Source: Sphingomonas cavernae (GTDB taxonomy: Bacteria > Pseudomonadota > Alphaproteobacteria > Sphingomonadales > Sphingomonadaceae). From it: a DNA stretch of 64,000 nucleotides. This document shows, in pieces, positions 36,394 to 46,280 of the stretch; the first letter of the stretch is position 1, and every line of letters begins with the position of its first letter. The notes under the pieces are model-generated. The model saw only the letters and a list, made by a program, of their open reading frames with translations, searched no databases and was not told the origin of the DNA. The stretch lies in the NCBI RefSeq assembly GCF_003590775.1, contig NZ_QYUM01000002.1, forward strand, positions 496,001-560,000, read 5' to 3'. Position numbers and translations under genes: made by a program.

Positions 36394-37590
36394 ATGATGA
36401 ACTACGAATCGCGCTTCACCGAAACCGGCAGCGAGATAGATCTTTTGTCCGACGAGGAACGCGCACGGCGTAACCGGCGCTGGATCATCATTGCGGCCGC
36501 GGCAGCACTGGCTGTGGTGGCGCTGATCACGATCTTCGCGCTGGGCGGCGACAAGGAGTCGGGCGGCGCTGCTGCCGGTGACGGCGCTGCCAAGGCAGTG
36601 CCGGTGGTGACCGTTATGGTCCCCGGCCGGGATGTCGTCGATCGCGTCGTCTCCGCCACGGGATCACTCGCGGCTCGCCGCGAGATGCCCGTCGGCGTTG
36701 TCGGCGAAGGCGGCATGGTAGCGCGCGTTCTTGTGGAACCGGGCGACTGGGTGGGTGCTGGCCAGGTGCTCGCCACGATCGAGCGCTCGGTTCAGGCGCA
36801 GCAGAACGCGCAGCTCGCGGCGCAAATCAATGTCGCGCGCGCCGACGCAAGGCTTGCACAGGCAGAGCTGGAGCGCGCGCAGGCGCTGGTCGGTCGCGGG
36901 TTCATTTCCAAGGCCGATATCGATCGCAAGACCGCGACGCGCGATGCCGCCGTCGCGCGCGTTCGCGTGGCCGAAGCGACGCTTGGCGAGAACCGGGCGC
37001 GTACCGGCAGGCTCGACATCCGTGCGCCGGCCGCGGGCCTTGTGCTCACGCGCGCGGTCGAGCCGGGTCAGGTCGTCGGTTCGGGTAGCGGCGTGCTGTT
37101 CCGTCTGGCCAAGGGCGGCGAGATGGAACTTCTGGCGCAGCTCGGCGAAGCCGATCTCGTGACCACGCCCGTGGGCGCCAAGGCCACGGTGACCCCGGTG
37201 GGAAGCAGCGAAAGCTTCACCGGGGAAGTGTGGCAGGTTTCGCCCGTCGTCGACCCCCAGACGCGTCAGGGCACTGCGCGCATTGCGCTCAGCTATCACA
37301 AGGCGCTGCGTCCCGGCGGCTTCGCCGCGGCCAATATCGTGCGCGGGTCACAGGAAGCGCCGATGCTTCCCGAATCCGCTGTGCAGAGCGACGAGAAGGG
37401 CAATTTCGTCTATCTGGTCGACAAGGCGAACAAGATCGTCCGCCGCGATATCAAGGTAGGCGAGGTAACCGACAAGGGCGTTGCCGTGAGCGAAGGCCTG
37501 ACGGGCAGCGAGCGCATCGTGTCGTCGGCCGGCGGCTTCGTCAATCCGGACGAGACGGTCAAACCCGTGCTCGATAAAGCCGCGCGCTAG
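36394..37590 (+). CDS. RND efflux periplasmic adaptor (MFP) subunit
   Basis: 398 residues. Cytoplasmic N-terminus, one membrane anchor (about 28-48, WIIIAAAAALAVVALITIFALG), lipoyl half-motifs around GMVARVLVEPGDWVGAGQVLATIE and LDIRAPAAGLVLTRAVEPGQVV, a helical hairpin (QQNAQLAAQINVARADARLAQAELERA...) and beta-barrel/membrane-proximal domains. It links the inner membrane pump to an outer membrane factor that is not encoded nearby. Two ATGs (36394, 36397) are in tandem but frame-matched. The permease follows after 12 bp. Confidence 0.94.
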   Translation: MMNYESRFTETGSEIDLLSDEERARRNRRWIIIAAAAALAVVALITIFALGGDKESGGAAAGDGAAKAVPVVTVMVPGRDVVDRVVSATGSLAARREMPVGVVGEGGMVARVLVEPGDWVGAGQVLATIERSVQAQQNAQLAAQINVARADARLAQAELERAQALVGRGFISKADIDRKTATRDAAVARVRVAEATLGENRARTGRLDIRAPAAGLVLTRAVEPGQVVGSGSGVLFRLAKGGEMELLAQLGEADLVTTPVGAKATVTPVGSSESFTGEVWQVSPVVDPQTRQGTARIALSYHKALRPGGFAAANIVRGSQEAPMLPESAVQSDEKGNFVYLVDKANKIVRRDIKVGEVTDKGVAVSEGLTGSERIVSSAGGFVNPDETVKPVLDKAAR

Positions 37591-37602
37591 GAGTTCGCTG
37601 CG

Positions 37603-40600
37603 ATGAACTTCCGCAACATCTCGGCCTGGTCGATCCGCAACCCGGTTCCGCCGCTCGTCATCTTCGTCGCGCTCACCATCGCGGGGCTGGTCAGCTTCAT
37701 GCGTATGGACGTCCAGAACGATCCGGACATCGATTTTCCCGGGGTGATCGTCACGATCACCCAGCCGGGCGCCGCGCCGACCGAGCTCGAAACGCAGGTG
37801 ACGCAGCGCGTGGAATCGGCGATCCGCAGCATCGAAGGAATCGACGAGCTCAACTCGACGGTGACCGAGGGCAACTCGCAGACATTTGTGCAATTCGCGA
37901 TCGGCACGCCGATCGACCGTGCGGTGATGGACGTGCGCGACGCCGTTACGCAAATTCGCTCGGATCTGCCTGAAGGCATATTGGAACCGCAGGTCATCCG
38001 CCTGTCCACTTCGGGCAACACCCTCGCCTTCTTCGCGGCCGAGACGAGCGACATGACGCTCGAAGAGCTGAGCTGGTATGTCGACAACAACGTCGCCAAG
38101 GCGCTGCTCTCGGTGTCGGGGATGGGCGATGTCAACCGGCGTGGCGGCGTCAGCCGCGAAATACGCATCATCCTGGACCCCGTCCGGATGCAGTCCTTTG
38201 GACTGACCGCTTCCGACGTGAACAACCAGCTACGCCAGGTGAACATCAATGCGGCCGGCGGGCGCGCCGAGATTGCCGGGTCGGAACAGTCGGTTCGCGT
38301 GCTGGGCAACGCCAAGAACGCCTTTCAGCTCGGGCAAACCCAGATCGCGATCGGCGCCGGGCGCACCGTCAAGCTCGCCGATATCGCCGATGTCCGCGAT
38401 CTGTTCGCTGAACAGCGTTCGATCTCCAAGACTGCTGGCAAGCAGGTCGTGAGCTTCGGCTTCGAGCGCGCCAAGAACACTTCCGACGTCACCGTCTATG
38501 ACGACGCGATGAAGGTACTGAAGGACCTCGAAAAGCAGAACCCCAAGGTGAAGTTCACCCAGCTCTTCACCAATGTCGACTATGCGAAGGAACAATATAG
38601 CTCGGCCATGCTGGCGATGGTCGAGGGTGCCGTGCTCGCGGTGCTCGTCGTCTTCCTGTTCCTGCGCGACTGGCGCGCGACCGCAATTTCGGCGCTTGCG
38701 ATCCCGCTGTCGGCGATCCCAGCCTTCTGGTTCATGGACCTTATGGGCTTCACACTGAACTCGATGACGCTGCTCGGGCTCAGCCTCGTCGCGGGCGTGC
38801 TCGTCGACGACGCGATCGTGGAGATCGAAAACATCGTGCGCCATATGCGCATGGGGAAAAGCGCATATCAGGCATCGATCGATGCGGCCGATGAAATCGG
38901 CCTGGCGGTGCTCGCCACCACAATGACGATCGTTGCGGTGTTCCTGCCCGTTGGCCTGATGCCCGGCGTATCGGGCCAGTTCTTCCAGAATTTCGGGCTC
39001 ACCGTCGTCGCCGCGGTGCTGATGAGCCTTGCGGTGGCCCGCCTGATCACACCGCTGGTCGCCGCCTATTTTCTCCAGGCAAAGGGCGAGGCGAGCCACG
39101 GCGAGGGCTGGCTGATGGACCGCTATATGGGCGTGCTCCACTGGACGCTTGACGACAGCAAGGCAAAGCGCATGCGCGAGCGCAAGGACCGTAAACGCTG
39201 GCTCTCGCCGTTCGCTGACCATCGCATGTGGGTCGTCGGCGCTGGCGGTTTGGCGTTCGCGCTCACGATCATCGTGTTCGCCATGCTGCCCTTCACCTTC
39301 CAGCCTGCGCTCAATTCCGACACCAGCCGGATCGGCATCCGCATGGTGCCCGGAACGACGCTGGCCCAGACCGAAGCGGTCGCCGACAAGGTAGTAGTCA
39401 TGATGGAGAAGGAGCCGATCGTAGAACGCGCCTTCTCTCGCATCGATGTGGGTCAGGCGACGGTCTATCTGCGACTCAAGAAAGACCGCGACATCACCAG
39501 CATCGATTTCGAGCGCTCGCGCGCGCGCGCACTGGCTGAAATCCCCGACGCGCGCGTCAATTTCGAGAGTCAGTTCGGCGGCGGCGGCGGTGGCACGAAC
39601 CGCGAAATCTCACTCACGCTGGGCGGTGATGATCCCGAACAGTTGATGCGGGTCGCAGGTCAGCTCCTCAACGAGATGTCGGGGCTGAAGGAAATCGTCG
39701 CTCCGCGCATTGAGGGCAACCTGCAGCGCCCCGAAATCGTCCTCAAGCCACGGCTCGATCTCGCCGCGAATCTGGGCGTGACCACCTCTGCGCTGTCGAA
39801 TGCGATACGTATCGCCACATTGGGCGAAATCGACCAGAACAGCGCCAAATTCTCGCTGTCGGACCGCCAGATCCCGATCCGGGTCGCCATCGAGCAGGAT
39901 GCCCGCGAAAAGCTGGCGACGATCCAGAACCTGCCCGTCCCCACCCAGGCCGGCGGATCTGTGCCGCTCCGCCTCGTGGCCGATATCGGCTTTGGCGCCG
40001 GTCCTACCCAGATCGATCGCACTAACCAGGTTCGCCAGATCACGATCGGCGCGGATCTCGCACCCGGGCTGGTATCTGGTCAAGCGATGGAAAAGATCAA
40101 CGCGCTGCCCACCGTCCAGAACCTGCCGCTTGGCATCAAGCGCCTGATCCTGGGCGAATCCAAATGGCAGCAGGAAATGATGATCAGCTTCATGATCGCC
40201 CTGATCTCCGGCATCGCGCTCGTCTTCGGCGTTCTCGTCCTGCTCTACCGTTCGGTGATGCCGCCCTTCGTCAACATGGGATCGCTGCTGCTTGCGCCGC
40301 TGGGCGGCGGCCTGGCACTTCTGATGGGAGGCATGGCGATCTCGCTGCCTGTGCTGATCGGCGTGCTGATGCTGTTGGGCATCGTCGGCAAGAATTCGAT
40401 CCTGCTGATCGACTTCGCGCTCGAGGAAATGGAAAAAGGCGTCGACAAGACCGAGGCGATCATCGACGCGGGCCACAAGCGCGCGCAGCCGATCCTGATG
40501 ACCACCGTGGCGATGATCGCGGGCATGGTCCCGACCGCGCTGGCGCTGTCCGGCGACGGTGCATGGCGCCAGCCCATGGGCATCACGGTCATCGGCGGCC

Positions 40601-40761
40601 TGCTCGTCTCGACGGTGCTGACGCTGCTGATCGTTCCCGCGACCTTCAGCCTCGCGATCGGCATCGAGCGGTGGGTCGGGCCGCGCCTCCGGCGTCGCCT
40701 GCTCACCTATCGCCCCGAACATGAAGCGGGCGGTCATAGCGCGCCTCAGCCAGCGGAGTGA
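37603..40761 (+). CDS. RND family multidrug efflux permease
   Basis: 1052 residues, 12 transmembrane helices with two large periplasmic loops, HAE-1/AcrB-like. Visible: N-terminal [21 protein letters not shown], the [10 protein letters not shown] porter start, [18 protein letters not shown] with the proton-relay aspartates of TM4, and the C-terminal [21 protein letters not shown] and [23 protein letters not shown]. Exports drugs or metabolites by proton antiport with the preceding adaptor. No local regulator of TetR/MarR type is present. Confidence 0.95.
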   Translation: MNFRNISAWSIRNPVPPLVIFVALTIAGLVSFMRMDVQNDPDIDFPGVIVTITQPGAAPTELETQVTQRVESAIRSIEGIDELNSTVTEGNSQTFVQFAIGTPIDRAVMDVRDAVTQIRSDLPEGILEPQVIRLSTSGNTLAFFAAETSDMTLEELSWYVDNNVAKALLSVSGMGDVNRRGGVSREIRIILDPVRMQSFGLTASDVNNQLRQVNINAAGGRAEIAGSEQSVRVLGNAKNAFQLGQTQIAIGAGRTVKLADIADVRDLFAEQRSISKTAGKQVVSFGFERAKNTSDVTVYDDAMKVLKDLEKQNPKVKFTQLFTNVDYAKEQYSSAMLAMVEGAVLAVLVVFLFLRDWRATAISALAIPLSAIPAFWFMDLMGFTLNSMTLLGLSLVAGVLVDDAIVEIENIVRHMRMGKSAYQASIDAADEIGLAVLATTMTIVAVFLPVGLMPGVSGQFFQNFGLTVVAAVLMSLAVARLITPLVAAYFLQAKGEASHGEGWLMDRYMGVLHWTLDDSKAKRMRERKDRKRWLSPFADHRMWVVGAGGLAFALTIIVFAMLPFTFQPALNSDTSRIGIRMVPGTTLAQTEAVADKVVVMMEKEPIVERAFSRIDVGQATVYLRLKKDRDITSIDFERSRARALAEIPDARVNFESQFGGGGGGTNREISLTLGGDDPEQLMRVAGQLLNEMSGLKEIVAPRIEGNLQRPEIVLKPRLDLAANLGVTTSALSNAIRIATLGEIDQNSAKFSLSDRQIPIRVAIEQDAREKLATIQNLPVPTQAGGSVPLRLVADIGFGAGPTQIDRTNQVRQITIGADLAPGLVSGQAMEKINALPTVQNLPLGIKRLILGESKWQQEMMISFMIALISGIALVFGVLVLLYRSVMPPFVNMGSLLLAPLGGGLALLMGGMAISLPVLIGVLMLLGIVGKNSILLIDFALEEMEKGVDKTEAIIDAGHKRAQPILMTTVAMIAGMVPTALALSGDGAWRQPMGITVIGGLLVSTVLTLLIVPATFSLAIGIERWVGPRLRRRLLTYRPEHEAGGHSAPQPAE

Positions 40762-40786
40762 ACCATTTCGCTGCCGGATCATTCTC

Positions 40787-40876
40787 GAGCACTTCCCCGA
40801 AAAAGTGGGAACCGGTTTTTCGGGAAGGAAGCATCAAAAAATGAACATGTCCCCGGCATGTTCATTTTTGATGCTC
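40787..40876. repeat. Composite palindromic repeat, GAGCACTTCC-type carrying a GCATC hairpin
   Basis: Begins GAGCACTTCCCCGAAAAAGT, like 12834-12884, but after CGGGAAG it switches to a second hairpin (AGCATCAAAAAATGAACATG with CATGTTCATTTTTGATGCT) ending in GCTC. It looks like one member of the family inserted in, or recombined with, another. Confidence 0.75.
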
Positions 40877-40892
40877 TCAAGATAATTAGCCG

Positions 40893-40942
40893 AGAGCCTT
40901 TCTTATCCGGCAGGTCGGTTCCGCCCTGCCGGGAAAGGCTCT
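40893..40942. repeat. Modular palindromic repeat, AGAGCCTTTC arms
   Basis: Outer arms identical to 12771-12820, but inner stem CCGGCAGG / CCTGCCGG. It ends 6 bp before the DUF445 start codon. Confidence 0.8.
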
Positions 40943-40948
40943 AGCAGC

Positions 40949-42220
40949 ATGGGATTGTTCGCAAGAACGGGCATTTCACGCCTGAATGTCGCGCCCAATG
41001 GCGCAGCCGGAATGCGTGCCGCCGCCACGGGACTGCTCGTCCTGATGGCGGCGGTCTTTCTTGTCGCGCGTGTCTTCGAACATACCCATCCGGCCTGGGG
41101 TTTCGTGAAGGCCTTTGCCGAGGCGGCGATGGTGGGTGGCCTCGCCGACTGGTTTGCGGTCACTGCATTGTTCCGCCACCCGCTGGGCCTGCCGATCCCG
41201 CACACCGCGATCATCCCACGCAACAAGGATCGCATCGGGGACACGCTCGCGCTGTTCCTGCGCGACAATTTCCTCACCCCCACCGTGGTTGCACGGCGAA
41301 TGTACCGTGTCGACGTCGCCGCTGCGGCGGGACGCTTCCTCGCCAATCCCGACGTCACCGGCGAAGGCCGGCTGCGCCAGGGCGCATCGCGGCTGGCTGC
41401 CGACATCCTCGATGCGCTCGATCAGGAACGGCTGGGCGGCATGGTCAAGCAGGCGATCGCGCAACGCCTCGACGCGCTCAAGGTAGGCCCCATCCTCGGC
41501 CAGGCGCTCGACGCCGCGATGAAGGAGGGCCGCCACCTGCCCCTTCAGGAAGGCATCATCAACTGGGCGGGCCAGACGCTGGCGGCCAACGAGCATCTCA
41601 TCCGCGAAATGGTCCATGAACGCGCGGGCGCGATCCTGCGCTGGACGGGTCTTGACGAAAATGTCGCGGACGCGATCATCAAAGGCCTGCACAAGCTGCT
41701 GTTCGACATGGCCGACGACCCCGACCATCCCTTGCGCGTGCGCGTGAATGAGGCCTTCGTAAATCTCGCCTTCGACCTTCAGCACGACAAGGACATGCAG
41801 GCCAAGGTCGATCGCTGGAAGGGCGAGATCATCAAGAACCCCGCGATGCAGCGCTGGATCGATGGATTGTGGGAACAGGCGCGACGGGGGCTGCTGAAGG
41901 CCGCACGCGATCCCGACGCGGCGCTCGCCGGCAAGCTGGGCGAGGCGCTTCGCCATCTCGGCATGACGTTGCAGCAGGACGCGGCGCTGCGTGAAACGAT
42001 CAACCGCTTCGCGCGGCGCACCGCCGTGGGCGCGACCGCCACCTATGGCGACGGGCTGGTCCGGCTGGTATCCGATACCGTGCGCGGCTGGGATGCCGAA
42101 ACGATCACCGGCCGGCTCGAGAACGCAGTCGGTCGCGACCTGCAATATATCCGCGTCAACGGGACGCTTGTCGGCGGGCTCGTCGGCCTCATCATCCACA
42201 CCGCCGATATCTGGATCTGA
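40949..42220 (+). CDS. DUF445 family membrane protein
   Basis: 423 residues. N-terminal helices (GLLVLMAAVFLVARVFEH and AEAAMVGGLADWFAVTALFRHPLGLPIPHTAIIPRNKDRIG, the family signature), a long helical soluble middle and a C-terminal helix (YIRVNGTLVGGLVGLIIHTADIWI). The family is linked to membrane or cell-envelope homeostasis, but function is unknown. No obvious ribosome binding site, because a palindrome abuts the start; a later start is possible. Confidence 0.88.
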   Translation: MGLFARTGISRLNVAPNGAAGMRAAATGLLVLMAAVFLVARVFEHTHPAWGFVKAFAEAAMVGGLADWFAVTALFRHPLGLPIPHTAIIPRNKDRIGDTLALFLRDNFLTPTVVARRMYRVDVAAAAGRFLANPDVTGEGRLRQGASRLAADILDALDQERLGGMVKQAIAQRLDALKVGPILGQALDAAMKEGRHLPLQEGIINWAGQTLAANEHLIREMVHERAGAILRWTGLDENVADAIIKGLHKLLFDMADDPDHPLRVRVNEAFVNLAFDLQHDKDMQAKVDRWKGEIIKNPAMQRWIDGLWEQARRGLLKAARDPDAALAGKLGEALRHLGMTLQQDAALRETINRFARRTAVGATATYGDGLVRLVSDTVRGWDAETITGRLENAVGRDLQYIRVNGTLVGGLVGLIIHTADIWI

Positions 42221-42226
42221 ACCGGC

Positions 42227-42403
42227 TCAGTCCAGCCGTCGCGCCTCTTCCACCAGCATCACGGGCACGCCATCGCGTATGGGGTAGGCGAGCCCCGCAG
42301 CTTCCGAGACCAGTTCGTTTCGCTCCGCGTCATAGCGCAGCTTCTGACGCGTCACCGGGCAAACCAGGATCGCGAGCAATGCCTGATCGGGCCCAACGCT
42401 CAT
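42227..42403 (-). CDS. Trm112 family protein
   Basis: 58 residues. The Trm112/YcaR core is visible: [42 protein letters not shown]. Only one cysteine is kept of the usual zinc-knuckle pattern. Small proteins of this kind activate methyltransferases in eukaryotes; bacterial roles are mostly unknown. ATG overlaps the LON gene stop by 4 nt. Confidence 0.9.
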   Translation of the reverse strand: MSVGPDQALLAILVCPVTRQKLRYDAERNELVSEAAGLAYPIRDGVPVMLVEEARRLD

Positions 42404-43032
42404 TGCAGCGTCACGCCGTCTTCCTCGCCGCCATGATGCCGGCCGAAAAACTGCATGAGCTGGATGATCAGCTCGCACCGCTCGGCGACGTCGGCGGCTT
42501 CGAGCAGCGCCTGCTTCGCCGCGACGTCGAAGGGCGCGATCTGTGCGATGCCGTTGACCAGCGATTCGTCGTCGAGCCGGGTCACCGCTTCCCAGTCGAC
42601 CGCATAGCCCTGCGCATCGGCAAAGCGCCGCGCCTCGCTTTCCAGCCCCGCGCGCTCGGCAATGGCGAGCGCGCGCTCATCCGAATCGCATTCGAAACCC
42701 TCGAGCGTAACCTCGAGCTGCCGAAAGGGCGTCGTGACATCGAGCTCTCGCAGCACGCGAAAGCGCGACACGCCTTCTAGGACGATATTATAGCGTCCGT
42801 CCTCTAGCGCCTCGACATGCGCGATCCGGCCGATGCAGCCGATGTCGAACAGCGGCGGCGGGTCGCCGCCCGCCTTGGGCTGGATCATCCCTATCCGCCG
42901 GTCGCGCGCCATCGCATCGCTGACGAGCGCGCGGTAGCGTGGCTCGAACACGTGCAATGGCAACTGCATTCTCGGAAACAGGATCGCGCCGCCGAGTGGA
43001 AAAACCGAAAGCCGCGTAGTCTTGTCGGCCAT
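42400..43032 (-). CDS. LON peptidase substrate-binding domain protein
   Basis: 210 residues corresponding to the N-terminal domain of Lon without ATPase or protease parts: [45 protein letters not shown], then [30 protein letters not shown] stand-alone form is common in alphaproteobacteria and follows ybbN. The start shares one base with the ybbN stop (TGATG). Confidence 0.94.
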   Translation of the reverse strand: MADKTTRLSVFPLGGAILFPRMQLPLHVFEPRYRALVSDAMARDRRIGMIQPKAGGDPPPLFDIGCIGRIAHVEALEDGRYNIVLEGVSRFRVLRELDVTTPFRQLEVTLEGFECDSDERALAIAERAGLESEARRFADAQGYAVDWEAVTRLDDESLVNGIAQIAPFDVAAKQALLEAADVAERCELIIQLMQFFGRHHGGEEDGVTLQ

Positions 43033-43949
43033 CAGGTGAACAATATCGCCGAAAGCCGCCGCCGCAGCGCGGAGACCCAGGGATCCTCGAGCCCGACGAC
43101 CTCCATCAGCTTCAGCAGCCGGCCGCGCGCGGCATTGTCGTTCCAGTCGCGCTCGCGACGGACGATCTCGAGCAGCGCGTCGGCGGCACCTTCACGGTCG
43201 CCTGCCGCCATGAGGCCGCCTGCAAGTTCGTACCGCGCCTCATGGTCATCGGGATTCGAATCGACGCGCGCACGCAGCCCCTGGAGGTCGTCGACGGGCG
43301 CCGCTTCCTTCTTCAGCGCCAACGCCGATTGCGCGCGCTGGATCGCCGGATCCTTCTTCAGTTCCTCGGGCAGCTCCGCCAGCATCGTTTCCGCGGCGTC
43401 GACATGCCCCGCCTCGATCGCGGCGCGAAGCTGCCCGGAAAGCGCGGCGGGCTCCTCAGGCGCCATTTCCACGATCTGGCCGAAAATGGCGAGCGCACGC
43501 TCGGCGTCGCCTCCAGCCAGAACCTCCTCACCCATTGCAAGCAGCGGCGCGATCTCCTGCTTCAGATCGGCTTCGGCGCTCTGCACGGGAAGCTGGCGCA
43601 GGATCTGGTCGAGCATCTGCGAAAACTGGGCTTCGGTACGCGCGCTCGTCAGATCGGCAACGATCTGGCCCTGAAACACCGCATAGACCGTAGGTATCGA
43701 CTGGATACGAAACTGCGCAGCGATCGCCTTGTTCGCCTCGACATCGATCTTTACGAGTTTCACGCCCTTGGCCGCATAGCTCTCCGCGACTTTCTCGAGC
43801 ACCGGCGCAAGCTGCTTGCACGGCCCGCACCACTCCGCCCAGAAATCGAGGATCACGAGCTGGGTCATCGAGGGTTCGACCACGTCGCGCTTGAACGCCT
43901 CCAGCGCCTCGCGCTCTTCCGCACCCAGTCCAAGACTCGCCACCATCAC
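43032..43949 (-). CDS. Thioredoxin-fold co-chaperone, YbbN/CnoX-like
   Basis: 305 residues. Thioredoxin domain at about 20-125 with active site WCGPC (Cys41, Cys44) and cis-Pro in IQSIPTVYAVF, followed by tetratricopeptide repeats (about 150-290). This is the CnoX/YbbN layout; keeping CxxC implies redox activity, unlike E. coli YbbN (SxxC). Known family role: holds unfolded proteins during oxidative stress and delivers them to GroEL. Operon with LON-domain and Trm112 genes. Confidence 0.93.
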   Translation of the reverse strand: MMVASLGLGAEEREALEAFKRDVVEPSMTQLVILDFWAEWCGPCKQLAPVLEKVAESYAAKGVKLVKIDVEANKAIAAQFRIQSIPTVYAVFQGQIVADLTSARTEAQFSQMLDQILRQLPVQSAEADLKQEIAPLLAMGEEVLAGGDAERALAIFGQIVEMAPEEPAALSGQLRAAIEAGHVDAAETMLAELPEELKKDPAIQRAQSALALKKEAAPVDDLQGLRARVDSNPDDHEARYELAGGLMAAGDREGAADALLEIVRRERDWNDNAARGRLLKLMEVVGLEDPWVSALRRRLSAILFT

Positions 43950-44049
43950 GCTCCTTCAAAATATAGCCGCCCTTATGTGGGGCGCGGCCCTCATATGCCA
44001 AGACCAAAGCCGCGTCGCAGGATAAAGCGAAAACTCTTCGCAAAGGGGG

Positions 44050-44078
44050 TTGCGGCCCCCCGAACCCGATGCTAACAG
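44050..44078 (+). promoter_or_regulatory. Probable tRNA-Gly promoter
   Basis: TTGCGG at 44050-44055, 17-bp spacer, TAACAG at 44073-44078, about 46 bp upstream of the tRNA. The C-rich spacer resembles stable-RNA promoters of related bacteria. Confidence 0.4.
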
Positions 44079-44124
44079 CCGCGCCTCACCCACCGAGTGG
44101 CTCAGGCCACCGGGTACGCATCGA

Positions 44125-44199
44125 GCGGGCGTAGCTCAGGGGTAGAGCACAACCTTGCCAAGGTTGGGGTCGAGGGTTCGAATCCCTTCGCCCGCTCCA
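44125..44199 (+). tRNA. tRNA-Gly (GCC anticodon)
   Basis: 75 nt including encoded CCA. Acceptor stem GCGGGCG / CGCCCGC, anticodon stem CAACC / GGTTG with loop TTGCCAA giving anticodon GCC, and T loop GGTTCGAATCC. The 3' end adjoins the accessory region and is a typical integration target. Confidence 0.97.
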
Positions 44200-44217
44200 G
44201 TTTTCCTAGGATTTTTA

Positions 44218-44258
44218 GCGGTTTGTGAGACGCCAGTTCGGCGTCTCAAACCGTCTTT
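44218..44258 (+). terminator. Hairpin downstream of tRNA-Gly
   Basis: TGAGACGCC / GGCGTCTCA (44226-44234 with 44240-44248) plus an outer CGGTTT / AAACCG pairing, followed by CGTCTTTTT. Acts as a terminator for the tRNA or belongs to an attachment site. Confidence 0.6.
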
Positions 44259-44264
44259 TTCTCT

Positions 44265-44285
44265 GGGCTACCACCGGGCTACCAC
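44265..44285. repeat. Tandem 11-bp direct repeat next to tRNA-Gly
   Basis: GGGCTACCAC at 44265-44274 and again at 44276-44285, an 11-bp period, one helical turn apart. Could be integrase arm-type or excisionase binding sites of an integrated element. Confidence 0.6.
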
Positions 44286-44391
44286 GGATCAAGGCTGATC
44301 GCTCGCATCCGCTGCAGCACGCCAATGATTGCGCAAGCATTTGTATCGGAGACGCAATCAAGGCAATGTGGCCATCTCTCGCTAGGAGAAG

Positions 44392-45246
44392 ATGGTGGAC
44401 GACCGGAAGGAAGTATTGCCGCTCCGCATCGTCGCGGCTCGCTTTATCAGCACTGACGAACAGGTTGGCCTCCTCGAACTGGACCGCATTGCGGCGGATG
44501 CTTCGCGCGTCATCCAGAAACGCTATTGGCTGTTATGGCTTGCCCTTGTCGCCACAGCCTTTGCCACCTTGATCACGCTCATACCCGGCATCATTCTGAC
44601 CCTCAGCGAAACCCCTAGCGCCGATATTGTTCTGATCATCGGATTGGTATGTTTTGTCCTGACGATGACGATGTTCGCCTCATGGCGCGTGTTCCAATAC
44701 GGCGGGATGAAAGCGTCCGCGCAGCAGGTGGCGTTATATGCCAACGCCGACGATCCCGCCGCGCGAAACCTGGAACGGCTTTTCTCTCTGCTTCAGCGCG
44801 AATCGCCCTTGCGCGCCTTCTACTGGACGAAGAATGGAACGCGCCGCGATGTGGATCACCGCTATTTCTTCGGCAAACTTCGGGCTGCCCATGTGACGAG
44901 AGATGGTGCGATTCGCAGCGCGCTCGTCGGCCCGGTAGGATTCTGGTTCGACCGCGAACTTTTCCTCGAAGCGGACATCGACGGGCTCATTGCGGACGCC
45001 AAGGCCGAGCCAAGTCGCAGGGGAGCGCCGAAGCAGTACGATCATACCAATGCAATCATCGCGCTGATTGATCACCCCAAGGTGCGGGCGCTCGACATCA
45101 CCAAGAAGCGCGGCAATCAGAGGGAAATCATCGAACTGCTAGAGGATTGGTATCGCAGCAGGCGCCTAAAGGTGCCCAGCGAGACGCAGCTTGCGCCTTA
45201 CGCAAATCAGATTCTGGAGACGATCGCGAAAAATCGTTCGTCTTAA
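44392..45246 (+). CDS. Hypothetical membrane protein, first gene of the mobile region
   Basis: 284 residues. Two adjacent transmembrane helices (about 45-70, WLLWLALVATAFATLITLIPGIIL, and 79-98, IVLIIGLVCFVLTMTMFASW) followed by a soluble domain of about 185 residues with charged, mixed alpha/beta composition. No catalytic motif recognised. It occupies the place next to the tRNA where an integrase would be expected. Function unknown; a role in the mobile element is inferred only from position. Confidence 0.75.
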   Translation: MVDDRKEVLPLRIVAARFISTDEQVGLLELDRIAADASRVIQKRYWLLWLALVATAFATLITLIPGIILTLSETPSADIVLIIGLVCFVLTMTMFASWRVFQYGGMKASAQQVALYANADDPAARNLERLFSLLQRESPLRAFYWTKNGTRRDVDHRYFFGKLRAAHVTRDGAIRSALVGPVGFWFDRELFLEADIDGLIADAKAEPSRRGAPKQYDHTNAIIALIDHPKVRALDITKKRGNQREIIELLEDWYRSRRLKVPSETQLAPYANQILETIAKNRSS

Positions 45247-45269
45247 TCCCACGCTGAATTGCCGAGGAA

Positions 45270-45285
45270 CCACGCATTTGCGTGG
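45270..45285 (+). terminator. Short hairpin after the membrane protein gene
   Basis: CCACGC / GCGTGG with ATTT loop, 24 bp after the stop; no T-run, so termination is uncertain. Confidence 0.35.
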
Positions 45286-45423
45286 CTCTGTTCGATGGCA
45301 ATTACTGGGGGACAGCCACGAACGGCGGATTTCCGGTGCATCCGCACACCGTTGGAACTGTCGGCGCATAGCTGCAAATGATCCTGTCGCCCGCAGCATC
45401 GCGGCACTCCAACGGAGGCGACA

Positions 45424-45597
45424 ATGGATGAACTCACATACTCGATTAACCGCACGGCGAAGGCACTCGGCGTCGGCCGCAGCACCATCTACAAGCTCAT
45501 CAAGACCGGGCAGGTCGATGCGCTCAAGATCGGCACGCGCACGCTGATCACTACGGCGTCGATCACGCGGCTCACCGAGGCCCGGCGCGAGGCTTGA
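45424..45597 (+). CDS. AlpA/excisionase-type helix-turn-helix protein
   Basis: 57 residues. Starts MDELTYSINRTAKALGVGRS, continues TIYKLIKTGQVDALKIGTRT, and ends LITTASITRLTEARREA: the winged-helix MerR/AlpA/Xis fold with the usual N-terminal HTH (TAKALGVGRSTIYKLIK). Proteins of this type act as excisionases or activate integrase genes of integrative elements, or help set plasmid copy/transfer functions. Short and easy to miss. The next gene starts 65 bp downstream. Confidence 0.88.
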   Translation: MDELTYSINRTAKALGVGRSTIYKLIKTGQVDALKIGTRTLITTASITRLTEARREA

Positions 45598-45662
45598 TGC
45601 CGGCGCGGCGAATGCATCGCCCGCGCCTTCCCTCAACACAATCGGTTTCAGGAGGACAAGAC

Positions 45663-46202
45663 ATGTCCTTAATCCGCAATACGCTCGCCCGCATCTTTCG
45701 TTCGCGCGAGAAGACCGACCTACACTTCGACGCCGATGTTCGGCCCGCGGCTTTTATGCGTCCGATCATCGAGAAGCTGCTCGACGATGGCGAGGACGGC
45801 GACACCTACCGCGCAGCAGTCAATTTCTGGCGCCACGCCGAGCGCCCCCCTCTGGCTATCTATGATGGCGATGTGAGCCACTGCCACATCGACGGTCCGC
45901 TTCAATTCGCGGGCGATTATGCGCTTCCCTTGGGAGGGTCCATTTTCAGCCACGGCGTCACGATTGACCTCAGTCCTTTCGAGGCAAGTGAGCTTCGCGA
46001 TCATATGAGGGCAGCAATCGAACGCGCCATCCTCGCTTGGTTGGCCGACAATGGTCGCCGCGACATTATTCCGGCCTCGAATCAGTTCGACCGCCAGGCT
46101 GCCGACCGCGAAGCCCAGGCAATGATCGCCGATTGGGTCGCCCGGAACAAAGCGAACCGCTCCGTCACAAAGCCTGTCGCGGAGGGTCCGGATCATGTCT
46201 GA
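45663..46202 (+). CDS. Hypothetical protein of the conjugation module
   Basis: 179 residues from ATG 45663 (AGGAGG box upstream). Acidic N-terminal part, no membrane segment and no recognisable motif. The region GDTYRAAVNFWRHAERPPLAIYDGDVSHC and a C-terminal helix AADREAQAMIADWVARN are the only features. Position between the HTH gene and the candidate oriT suggests an accessory role in transfer or its control. Confidence 0.65.
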   Translation: MSLIRNTLARIFRSREKTDLHFDADVRPAAFMRPIIEKLLDDGEDGDTYRAAVNFWRHAERPPLAIYDGDVSHCHIDGPLQFAGDYALPLGGSIFSHGVTIDLSPFEASELRDHMRAAIERAILAWLADNGRRDIIPASNQFDRQAADREAQAMIADWVARNKANRSVTKPVAEGPDHV

Positions 46203-46280
46203 ACTGATCGCTTTTCGGGCAAGGTCGCAGGGCCGCGATGCTACGCATCGGACCCGTAATTTGGATACACACCTCACGCA

